From the NCBI GenBank assembly GCA_951804985.1, contig OX638133.1:78994367-79058366 (forward strand): DNA of 64,000 nt, written 5' to 3'. Positions 12,054 through 24,294 of the stretch are shown piece by piece. Position numbers and translations under genes: made by a program. The first letter of the stretch is position 1, and every line of letters begins with the position of its first letter. The stretch comes from Dryomyza anilis (Eukaryota; Arthropoda; Insecta; Diptera; Dryomyzidae). The notes beneath the pieces are model-generated. The model did no database searches, was not told the origin of the DNA, and saw only the letters and a program-made list of their open reading frames with translations.

Positions 12054-13150
12054 ATGAAATTTCTGGTAAATAAACGAGCACAAATATCGATCGATTGGAA
12101 TACATTTCTCATTTTTGCAACTATTTCATTATAATTTCGCGTAGATCCTTTTCGCTCTTGTCGCTGCTGCTGCCGCCACACCCGGTCTTTATGGTGGTGG
12201 TGATCTCGGCGGTGGTTATGGTCATGGTGCTGCCATCTCATATGCTGCTCCTTCAATAAGCTACGCACACGCCGCACCAGCTGTCAGTTATGCCGCCCCA
12301 GCTGTCAGTTATTCCGCACCGTCTATCAGTTATGCCGCTCCAGCTGTGAGTTATTCTGCACCAGCTGTCAGTTACGCTGCACCAGCTGTCAGCTACGCTC
12401 AAGCCGCTCCTGCTATTAGTTATGCTGCTCCTGCAGTTTCATATGCTGCGCCTGCCATTAAAACAGTTTCATACGCAGCTCCTGCGGTTTCCTATGCCGC
12501 ACCCGCCATTAAGGCCTACGCTGCTCCAGCGGTTAGCTATGCTGCACCAGCACCAACATTGGTGAAGGCCGTTGCTGCACCAGCCGCTACGAGCTACTCT
12601 ACTTTCAGCCAGGTAAAGTTTACTAAGTACAAAATAAATAGAATTCGAACAATATCGGATCAAAAACGGACGTTATACGGATATATTCGACGTTATACTT
12701 ATGCTAAACGGACGTTTTACGGATTTTAAGCGGAAGTTATTAAAAAAATTTTACTTAGACATTTTTGTGATAATTTTACTTTTTTCGCAACCACAGGTTG
12801 TCTCCCATCCTTCATCTACCTTAGTTAAATATGCCGCACCCGCCGTAGCTGTTGCACAAGCACCTTCCATTGTTAAATACGCAGCTGCCCCCGCCGTTTA
12901 TGCCGCTCCAGCGCCCTCAATCGTAAAGTATGCTGCAGCCGCACCAGCGGTATATGCCGCTCCCGCACCAGCGGTCTATGCTGCACCCGCCGTCGCTGTA
13001 GCCCCCGCACAATCCATTGTTAAGTACGCAGCCGCTCCAGCCATATCCTACGGCAGCATTGGTGGACTCGGACTTGGACTCGGTCACGGACTTGGTCTTG
13101 GACTCGGTCATGGACTTGGACTCGGTGGTGGTTATGGCCACGGACACTAA
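12054..13150 (+). CDS. Low-complexity AAPA-repeat cuticular protein (277 aa, 3 exons)
   Basis: A structural protein predicted to be secreted into the cuticle. Exons are 12054-12065 (MKFL), 12145-12612 and 12797-13150, all in phase 0 with GT-AG introns of 79 and 184 bp. A 4-codon first exon inside the signal peptide is typical of insect cuticle genes. Residues 1-16 form the signal peptide (MKFL then ILFALVAAAAA). A Gly-rich patch (GLYGGGDLGGGYGHG) follows, then about 15 SYAAPAV or SYSAPS units, then V(K)YAAAPAVYAAPAP units, and a C-terminal GLGLGHGLGLG block ending GYGHGH. AAP(A/V) repeats are the hallmark of hard-cuticle proteins. There is no Rebers-Riddiford chitin-binding consensus, so chitin binding by that domain is not expected. 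It resembles fly Ala/Pro-rich cuticle proteins, but I cannot assign an ortholog. The gene converges on the receptor gene. Confidence 0.93.
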
Positions 13151-13487
13151 TTGGTGCAACGCACGCAAGCAACGCCAAGATCGGTCCAACGGATGGCGGC
13201 CGATCGATTGTACGAGTCAAGACGAAAGGATCACGTATTTTAGTCACCGGATAATAATATTTTTGAACAACAACAACAAAACAGCAGCCGCACGATGCAG
13301 ATTAAAACTATTCCATATTAAACTTTATATATAATTTTTTATTCAACTGCTTGATCTAACGAATTATTGTTATAATTGCACTAATTATTTTGTTATTACA
13401 ATAATTATAATTTTTTTTCAACTATTATTATTTTCAATATTGCAACAAAGAAGAAAGTTCAAGTGAAAAGGCGTTTGAAAAAAATCA

Positions 13488-13493
13488 AATAAA
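13488..13493 (+). terminator. Poly(A) signal, cuticle gene
   Basis: AATAAA lies 338 nt downstream of the stop. Further AATAAA-like motifs follow at ~13534-13548. Confidence 0.5.
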
Positions 13494-13577
13494 CATGAAA
13501 TGTAAAATGTTAAACTGCATATAACGGGTATAAAAATAAACTAAATAAAAAGATATTCTTGAATGTTTATATATGTT

Positions 13578-13583
13578 TTTATT
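13578..13583 (-). terminator. Poly(A) signal, receptor gene
   Basis: AATAAA on the minus strand, ~165 nt downstream of the receptor stop codon. The two convergent genes would then end within about 100 bp of each other. Confidence 0.5.
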
Positions 13584-13747
13584 AATGTATATTATTGAAA
13601 TGAAGAACAGCTGATCTTCAGATCAGACGGATCGTTACGGAAAATGTAATAAATGAAAAGTGAACTTTTTTCATAAAATTTAACAATACAATTTTTCTTA
13701 TTATACTTGATATATTCTGGTTTTTCTTTTGAAATTTATACATTTTC

Positions 13748-16700
13748 TTAAGATTTTGGCAATAGTACTACATCGATTACTAGCAGTGTTATATTGATCA
13801 CAATGAAACTAAAGTTGTTACAGATCTTCGCAATGTCCTGCCATGGATGTTCCTGAATTTTAAGATAATCGTCGGCCTGTAATTAGAAATTATTAAGTAT
13901 TATTAATACAAAATATTATTTTTTAATCGAAAACTAATAAATATTTCATAATTATTTTGGTGATATAATCAAATTGTGTTAGTGCGAAATTAAGGTAATT
14001 CATAAAATTCTAACTGATGCTTAAGAAATAATAAAACGGTATCTGCACTCAAAATAATTTTTAGGACATTTTACGAATAATTTTTTCGTATTTTTTTATT
14101 TCGTAGAATACACGAAACATTTGAAATTTCTATTTTTTTTCCAAAAAATGTTTGTACGAATGATAAGTATATATTACGAATCTATTTTCGTAAAATTAAA
14201 ACATCAACAAAATAACGAATATTTTGTTTAAATTACAAAACTTTCGTTATATTACATATTTTACGAATGAGCTTTACATTTTTCAAATAAATTACTAAAC
14301 TTTCGTAAATTGTGAGGCATATACATAGCCGTAGAATTTTACGAAACTTTCGTGTTTTTTACGAATAATTAGTAAAAACATAAATACTTTTGCGTCAAAT
14401 AGCAACTTGGAGCTGTATTTTATTGTAATTGGTAACGCGGTCGCAAGCAGATAGTTATAAAATACAAATAGTTTTATTGGTTTTATAAATGTAGTAACCA
14501 AATAATAATTCTCCGCCAAAACAACTTTTCTCAAAGACAATTCAGACTGTAGAATATTTCGCCGTAGAATTCTTCTCAGTAGAAATCTTCGCAGTAAAAT
14601 TCTTCCCCATAGAACGCTTTACCGTAGAATTCTTCCCGGTAGAACACTTCCCGGTAGAATTCTTCCCCGTAGAGTTTTTCCCAGTAGAAGTTTTAGTGTA
14701 GTTAATGTTAAGGTGGTGAATATTAGGGTGTAGTGAATTTTTAGTGTGGTGAGTTTTTGTGTGGTGAGTTTTTGTGTGGTGTGTTTTAGTGTGGTGAGTT
14801 TTGGTGTGGTGAGTTTTAGAGTGGTGAGTTTTAGTGTGGTGAGTTTTAGTGTGGTGAATTTTTAGTGTAGTGGGTTTTAGTGTGGTGAGTTTTATTGTGG
14901 TGAGTTTTAGTGCGGTGAGTTTTAGTGTGGTGAGTTTTAGTGTGGTGAGTTTCGGTGTGGTGAGTTTTTAGTATGGTGAGTTTTAGTGTGGTGAGTTTTA
15001 GTGTGGTGAATTTTTAGTGTGGTGAGTTTTAGTGTGATGAATTTTAGTGTGGTGAGTTTTAGTATGGTGAATTTTTAGTGTGGTGAGTTTTAGCGTGGTG
15101 AGTTTTATTGTGGTGAGTTTTAGTGTGGTGAGTTTTAGTGTGGTGAGTTTTAGTGTGGTGAATTTTAGTTTTTGTTTCATCTTTTTAGATTGTGTATGTG
15201 CTGAGTTATGTCGTTTTGAAAGTTTAGGTTGTATGGGAGGTACCACGCCCCTTTGTCCAATCCCGCCCATATATAGCCTATGACACCCACCGGATTCCTT
15301 AGTATCCTGTGACAAAATTTCAGTTAAATCGGTTCAGCGATTCAGACGTGATGCTGGAACAAACAGACAGACAGACCGACAGTCTGATATATATAGATTT
15401 ACGAAAGTCTTTCGTGTTTTTTAGGAAACAATTCGTAGATAAATATTATCATAAATATTATCATAAATTTACGAAAGTTCTTTCATGTATTGTACGAAAT
15501 ATTTCGATGATAAATTTCACGATTTTTTCGTTTATTTTAATCAAATATTATTTTGAGTGTGTAGAATGTAAATAGTTTATAAAATCGACAATGTTTATAT
15601 AATATTAAATTAAATATTAAAATTGATTTGAAATTAAAAATGTAATAATGTATATATCGATCGGTCTGTTTGCTGTCATCCAATTCAGTTCAATCTTGTT
15701 AGCTCGAAAATTTACTAATTTAAAAAATAGTAAACACTGCATTACCGACAAATATTAGTTTAGTCAGCAACTCAGTCGAATTCGCACACCCCCTAAACCA
15801 CAGAAAAAAACTATAATGAAGTTGTTATATCAAATTACATTTTTATATACAGAAAATCTAATAGCATGTTTAAGAAAATATCGAAAACAAAAACAAATAC
15901 TGTTACTTGAAATCGGTATAACAAAAGTTAAGAAAACCGACATTTCAACATTTAGAAGTTTTTCGTCTATGAAACATAGACAATTTAAAGATTCGATGAT
16001 GTTGTCATAGATATAACAAGGGCATTTGAAAAAAAAAACCTTCATAGAAGTCATAAATAATACATCAAATTGTCAAATAATTTCAAAATGTCACGGAAAT
16101 TATCAAAAGCATATGATAGTAGATATAGAGTTAAATTTTTTGGAAAATATAGTGAATTGTTATTTTCCATCCTCATTTTATATACCAATTTAAGTGGATT
16201 TTGCATGTTTTAATATTATTTAATTTATGAATTCTATATTTCTGAATTTCCTCAATACAATCAGTCAATACTATCCATAGTTATTATTAAAAATGTACTG
16301 TTACTTAGCACAAATCACACTATTTTAAAGCACACAATTCATATTGGACAATTCTTATTGGACTCATGTTTTTAACTGAATATTGTAATTAAGTTTTGTA
16401 ATATTCTAAATAAACTTTGCATTTTTAACATTTGAATATTAAAATTTAGAGATAATAATAGTTTGGCACTACAGTCCTATTACAACTTAGGCCGAGCTCT
16501 CTCACCATTTTGAGCAGTGCGTGCTATACTTGTACTCAAAGCGGTGGGACGACCTACAGCCGAATCCGAACAGCGGGTGAGAGATTTCCATAGGCAATGT
16601 TTTACTCTCGTAGGTTTGCCATTTACTGCCGAGAGGTAGCGCGGTATAGAAAAATGTTTCTATGAAAAGATGTTGTTAGCCCCAGTTCAGGCTTGAACCG

Positions 16701-19700
16701 GGGACCTTTCGGCTCGCAGTCCAATACACTAACCACTGAGCTACCGCGGCTAGAGATAATCAGTGAAAAAATACCTTTCAATCTGTTATATTAAAAAATA
16801 CTGTATTTAGCAGAAATAAACATGTCTTTTAAATGCAACGTAGGTATTCAAATATGTTCAAAATCAATAACTGCATTTTTATATAATGTTTTGCTACATT
16901 TGTATTAAAAATAATTACATTTATGGCCGTTTCCAATATCTTCGATTAAGCAATACCTGCTAATTTATCTGATAGTTACCCATAGAATATATAGATTTAA
17001 AACATTGAACTGGACATTGTGAAAACGGCCCGTAGTGTATTTAAACGTAGTGTATTTAAACGCAGAAATACGTAGAAAATATAGAAAAAAATTATATATT
17101 ATCTAAAAATGACTTGTTATAAATACATTCAAAATAAAAAATCTGAAAAAGTAGCGAAAAAAAATTGCTAAAATAGCAAAAATGTTTGATGAAAAGAGAA
17201 ATGAGCTGAAATAGCAATTGAAAGTTTCTTATTTTGAATAACTTTATTTATGCTGTTAGAACAACCAATTTTAACTGTTTTAACTATTATTTTGCTATTA
17301 AGTCCAAATCATAAAATAACAAAAATATTTTTTTTGTGTATAAAGATTTCTTTTATATTTTTTATTTTTTATATATTTTAAATTTTCTTTTATTTATTTT
17401 ATTTTTTGAACTTACTTATACTATACTTATTTTATTAAATCTATTACTATTGTTTTAATATTCTCTTTTTGTTACTAGTCATACACAATTTAATAATTCG
17501 TGTAAAATTCTAGTATTTTTGTATTTTTATACTAAATATGAATAATGTACGAAAAAAAATAACATGCATGATCGCATATGTCTGTCTTTGCCTTCAACGC
17601 ATTGCTTTAAGTTACTTGTATTTCATTTGTAACTGCTCACATTCGCAAGTATGTTGGTTCAGTGTGCATACCAATTTCAAAAAGTTTAAAAATACATAAA
17701 ACAAAAACATACAAAAGTTTCTCCAATATGTTTACAATGAGATTCTAATTCTACATTCTTAAAATACAATGTGTAGTAAAATCAATTTAAATTAGTACAA
17801 ATGCACTTAACCCTTAAATGCACACTGGTTCCGCCAAGAACCAACGGATGAAAAGAAAAACTTTGTTCAATGATTTTTATTTAATCTTCCGCCTTTGCCT
17901 TTTAAAATGTTTATTGATCCACGCGCCATCGTTTGCGCCGATTTCTGTTTGAAACAGACTTCATTTTCCGGCTGTATGACCAGACAGGGCAACCAACCTC
18001 AAGAAAATTAACTTTTGTAAAATTGCGTACTTTCAAACAAATATGATTGTGGTGAATTTGTCGAAATCGAAGCTGAACAAAATATTGACGTGATCGCTGT
18101 AGGATCTAGAAACTATTGCAAGTGTTTGAAATAAATTCAATTTTTTATTTTAGTTGATTTTTTTCGAATTTTTAGTTGGTTCTTTGTGGAACCATTAGTC
18201 ACCGCGAGTTCAAAATTGAGCATATGTGAAATTGTTTTTTATGTTTTTTTTTAAGTTTGTTGTTTGTAAACAACAGAATTCCTGATTTTCGAACAGAATA
18301 AGTTCTTGGAAATAAATGGTGTGAATATTACATCAACAATGGCCGTAGTGAATCCATAAAAAAACTGTTTCATCAAAACAAACCACAAATATTCCTACTT
18401 TTATGCATTTTTTTTATTTTCCACAATTTTTCATAATAAAATTTCTTGACTTTTGCTTTAAATATTCTTAAGTACAAAATGCACTTTTTCTATTTTGAAG
18501 TCTGGGTGCCAACGAGAAATTTTTGATCTGGTTCAAGTAGGTAACACCTACGAGCAAAGTCGTAAAACAAACATTGTCTAGAATCGCGAGTTCTATAACA
18601 TACATTTTTTTCAGCTGTAAAAAAGTCGGGCCTTTAAGGGTTAAGAAAAAGAAATGGAGTGGAACTACATTTTTTCAAAACAAATACAAAAAAAAAGGAA
18701 TTTATTTTTACTACATTAATTTTCTCGATTATACCATATTGTTAAATAGCCATTTTATAATGTTTCCAATCTATATATATAAAACTCTTGGTCCGTCTGT
18801 CAGTCTGTCTGTCTGTTTGTTCCAGCATCACGGACCGATTTAACTCAAATTTTGCACCAGGATACTATGGAGTCCGGAGGGTGTCATAGGCTATATATGG
18901 GCGAGATTGGACAAAGGGGCGTGGCACCTCCCATATCTCGGCACATACACAAGCTAAGAAGATGAAACAAAACTCTCAAATACAAAAAAAAAAAAACAAA
19001 AGCAAAAACACAAAAACAAAAGCAAAAATCAAACACAAAAGTAAAAGCACAAAACTTAAGCAATAACTCAAAAACAACAGAAAAATAAAAAAGGATAGAA
19101 AACAAAATCAACCACTTCAAAATTCACCACTCTATAATTCACCACACTAAAACTCATCACACTAAAACTCACCATACTAAAATTCACCATACTCAAATTC
19201 AAAACACCAAAATTCACCACACTAAAACTCATCACAATAAAATGCACCACACTCAAATTCACCACACTAAAACTCATCACACTAAAACTCACCACACTTA
19301 AACTCACCACACTAAAACTCACCACTTTGAAACTCACCATATTGAAACTCACCACAACAAAATTCATCACACTAAAATTCACCACACTCAAATTCACCCA
19401 CTTAAATTGACCACATTAAAATTCGCCACACTTAAATTGAACACACTAAAACACACAACAATAAAATTCACTGCATTTAAACTCACCACACTAAAACTCA
19501 CCACACTAAAACTCACCACACTAAAAGTAACCACAATAAAACTTCTACTGTAAAAAGTCTACGGGGAAGAATTCTACGGGAAAGAATTCTACTGGGAAGA
19601 ATTCTACGGGGAAGCACAGTCTGAGAAAGAATTGTATATGAGAACAGTTGTTTTAGCGGATAATTAGTTTGGTTTTGGTTACTACATTTATAAAACCAAT

Positions 19701-22700
19701 AAAAAAAACTGATATAAATAATAAAAATGTTATTTATATTAATTACATTGCTCGATAACCTTGCATTCACAAAATCTTTGTGTCGTGTACGGGTCCAGCT
19801 AGTTATTTATAAAATTTAAAACAAAACTTACATCTGCGAAACGCCGACACAGCACAAAACGTAATGGCGACCAATTTACCACCTCCATTATGCACGGTGC
19901 GGGCTTTGACTTTGGTGGAAACAGCTGCATCCACATGATGGCCACATGCAACACATAACAAAAGGTGACCACACGCAATATATGCTGATATGCGCTCACT
20001 ATAAATGGCATAAATGGTAAGTTATAATTAGGAATAAAAATACGCATTCTTTAAAACCTACAAATATCGGGTACGTATGCGGGAGGCGCATGTCTGGTGA
20101 TAAACATCATGCCCAGGCATATCACAATGACGACAACAAGCAGCAGAGCACCACGACGATATCCACGAAGCATAAACGAGAGAATGATAAGCGATTCACA
20201 AGCTAAAAGAAAAAAAAAGGAAATATGTGAGGTACTAAATGTGATAATTTTGGTGATTACGCGGTTACACTACCCTGCATGTGCAAATGCTTGTCTCGAT
20301 ATTTTTGGAGAATTTTACATTTTTGGAGATTAAGGGGGTAAGCCTTTTGTCTCTGTTCAAAAAAAGTCTACGTTATTGAAACTATTATTGGTATTATTTA
20401 CCCACCTAACAATGGCATCGTAAAGACATTTCGATAAAATGAACCGTTTCGCACGATCCTAAAACCGATCGCAACATCACCACTCAAGCTTTGTACGATC
20501 CCACTATCGGTAAAACGTGCCAACGCCGTACTTTCGATGGCACGCACGGAGATCTGCTTAAAACGCCATTCGGAGAGAGTATTAATCGGTTCTTTAGAGA
20601 GAGGCGCAGATGCATCGTGTATCAGCAAAATATTGCCAACTTCCTGTACAGTATCCTGTTCTTGCATAACACCTAGCAGCACTTCACAATCGGCCACTTC
20701 GTGTGGCCAATTACCGTTACGATTCAAGCACCATGTATTGATTTCCGCATTTGAGGCAAGCCAGGTGACACTGCCATTTGACTGTATACGCAATTCGTAA
20801 TTGGGATTAAATTGACTGAAGGTTTCAAGAGCGCCGCTGTTTTAGAATTTAGAAAAACGTATTAAGAAAAATATTTGAAAACTAAAAATTCTGAATCAAA
20901 ATTTTCAAAAATTTTGAACCTACTTGGTGACCATTAATTTAGGTGTCCAAATGTCCAGATATGATTTCACCAAAGTGTCGATACCGCCAAAATCCTCTGG
21001 ATTCCAGCGTAGCGTCTCATCCTGCCAATACTATTAATTTAATGGTATCAATATTCATTATTCACATATAGAACTCATTATGTTTCATTCAGTTACCAGA
21101 ATTAGATGCATGCGTGTCTGGAGTATTGATGCATCCTCATTTAAGGACACCGATCGTATTTGAAATGCAAAATTTACGTAGCGCAAATTCATCGGCATCG
21201 TTTTATCAATGTTCTTTGCGGTAATGTTGACCATTAGGCGTTGTTGCGGTGTTAGTTCGCGGACCTCAGTCTCTATTTCAGAGTCTATAATAAAAAGAAA
21301 TTGGTTTTTACAATTAGAAATATAAACAAAAATCGATATTATACTATTAAGCCCATTAAACATAATTTCTCACCAAATCCATCAAATTGACAATCGTAAA
21401 ACCAACGCGCTGACGTTATACCAAATGAGCTAAAACTGATATAGTTTATATTTAAAGCAGAGGCATCGGTAAAATTCATTAATGGCTGCTCCTTGAAACC
21501 CGGAATATAGACCAATAGATTACCATCTAAAAATGTTTAAAACAAAAATTATTATATACAATTATTACAACACGAGTTGTTTACAAAAATGGGAACACAA
21601 GTAAAATGCAAAACATACCCTTCATTTGCACAATTTCTATGGGCGTCGGATCGAATACCGATAACAATTGTGGGTCTTGATTTGTCGCGACTCGGCGCCG
21701 TCCCAAGCTGGTGCGTATCGTGGAGAATGTGTTGCCGCCTGCGCCAATAACTACATAGGAAGAGAATTAAATGAAATCAAACAACAACAAAAAAATAGGA
21801 TTCAGTTTAAAAATATGCATGTATTATAATGGTAAGTGGGCGGCCTTGAAATTCCTAAGATAAATGTATATGGTTATTTGTACATGTTTGTAAAATGTTT
21901 GTATATTATGATTTGGTTTGTTCTGTTTATTATTTAAGTGTAATTGAATATATTTCAGTACATATCTGATTGTTAAAAAGAGCCTACACAAAATTTAGAA
22001 TCGAAAAATTTTAAGCAGACAAAGACGATTTTTGTTTCAATAAGTATCTATTTTACAAATGAATTTTCCTAAAAATTCGACAAAGTTTGAAAATATGAAT
22101 ATATTACAGTAATCATTATATATCGTGCAATTTCACATAGATGAAGTTAATTTTTATATTAACTAATTAACGAATTTATTAGTTTTTATACCCTATACTA
22201 AGAGAAAATTGGTATATTAGGTATATTATGAGACGTTTCCGGTATAGAAAAGTATATTAATTCATGATCAGTAATACCTCCTGAATTTGTCCGTCAGTTA
22301 AAATCATTATTACAGAAAAAGTAGAAAGGCGAGATCAATAAAAATGCAAAGTTAGCTTATTTTTATATATAAATACGCTGGTATTGAAACTGGGTATGAT
22401 AGGTCGATTGAGACCTTAGACCCGACTACTTATGTTGAAATGCTATCTACGGACAAATTTTACTTTATACAGACCGATGTGAACTTTTTTTTTGTTAAAA
22501 ACCCCTCGAACTAATATAAAACGAGTTGGGAAGGTAAGATCACATGGGAAATTTTAAAGTAGGTGTAATTATGATAGTTAGGATTATCAAAATTATAGTC
22601 GGTCTAAGCCGACTATAAATACCCTACACATATGTGTGGTTACCACTCAAAGTGATATATAGATCACCAAGGTATACGAATCCTGAAAATAACTACAAAC

Positions 22701-23077
22701 ATTCAATCGCTGAAGAATTTCCATTCATTTGATACCCATATTTACAAATGGGTAGGTGTACCGAATTTCGATTTTTTTTTTTGTGAACCACAAGTCTTTT
22801 CGCCGGAAAACATTATTATCATGTATTTGAGCATGATGTCAATATATATTTGTCCAAAAAAGTTTACCTAAGCACGTATACATAAAAATTGATCTTTATA
22901 TGTACATTTTATATGAGGTATTTGAACATAAGTGGTCGGATCATAGGTCACAATGGACCGATCTCGCCAATTTTTCGCACATACAGCGTAGGTATATTAG
23001 TAATCTAAGTTATAAGTTTCATTTTTCTAGCTCTTCAATTTTAAAAGTCTTAGGGATTTCAACAGACAGACGGACAG

Positions 23078-23131
<54 letters not shown>

Positions 23132-24231
23132 GGACAGACAGACGGACAGACGGACATCGCTAAATCGACTCAGGAGGTCATGCTGATCAAGAATATATAT
23201 ACTTTTCCATACCGGAGATGCTTCCTTCTGGGTGTTACAAACGGCGTACCAAACTGAATATACCCTTTCACTCTTAGTGTAGGGTATAAAAATAATATTT
23301 TTCACCCCGCATAGACTTGTGGTGCCCTAATAAAAAATCGAAATTTGGTAATTTATATATCGGTAGTATATATGGGTACTCAAATTACAGCGATTACAAG
23401 TATGGAGTGATTTTCCTGATTCGTAAACTCTGCAGGCCTCCACTTTTATTAGTAATCGTATGGGTATTTCCAGAAAAACGTCAACCACGACCGAAAATTT
23501 CAAAATGCTCAAATCTTTGATATTACGGTGCGACGAAAAAACACCTTATTTAGGGCGACGAGGTACCCGTGTACCTACATCCTTTTTTTTTTTGGGAAAA
23601 AGTCCAATAATGTGCTTAAGTATTTTGTATTTCCGAATCTATACAATTATTTACTTTTTTCTGACTTGTAATTTTATGCATCCTTGAAGTTATTCATGTT
23701 TGGAAACGTTTTTTAGGTTAGTTTTTTATCACTCGGAATTGCAAGTGTGATACATTTGAGTTTCTCGATGGCAATGTGAGGAAAAATATATGTTTGCGAC
23801 AAAAATCTCATTGTTTGTGGTTAAATATCTATTCAATCTGGCATTCAAGATGTTCCCGAAAACTTCCAATGTCCACAAATTAAGTTTTATATAAATAAAA
23901 TTACGAAAAACATAATAAAAACCTAATCAATTATATTATTTAAGAACAATTTGTCTGTAGGTGTATGAATAAAGGTTGTCACGTTAAGGGTATCCTACAC
24001 GCCTTCATTTTTTAAACCTATATAATTATACCCTACACTAAGAGTGAAAGGGTATATTCAGTTTGGTACGCCGTTTGGAACACCCAGAAGGAAGCGTCTC
24101 CGGTATGGAAAAGTATATATATTCTTGATCAGCATGACCTCCTGAGATTTAGCGATGTCCGTCTGTCCGTCTGTCCGTCTGTCTGTCCGTCTGTCTGTCT
24201 GTCTGTCTGTCCGTCTGTCTGTCTGTCTGTA

Positions 24232-24294
<63 letters not shown>

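Noticed and set aside
13017..13334. Overlapping ORFs on both strands of the cuticle gene (13017-13334, 12917-13189, 13020-13247, 12469-12663)
   Set aside because: They are shadows of the repetitive, GC-rich cuticle exons in other frames.
14998..15315. 105-aa KLTTLK-repeat ORF and the SVVSF-repeat ORFs (15080, 19068)
   Set aside because: They are readings of the 15-bp array in family-C repeats. No conservation outside the repeat.
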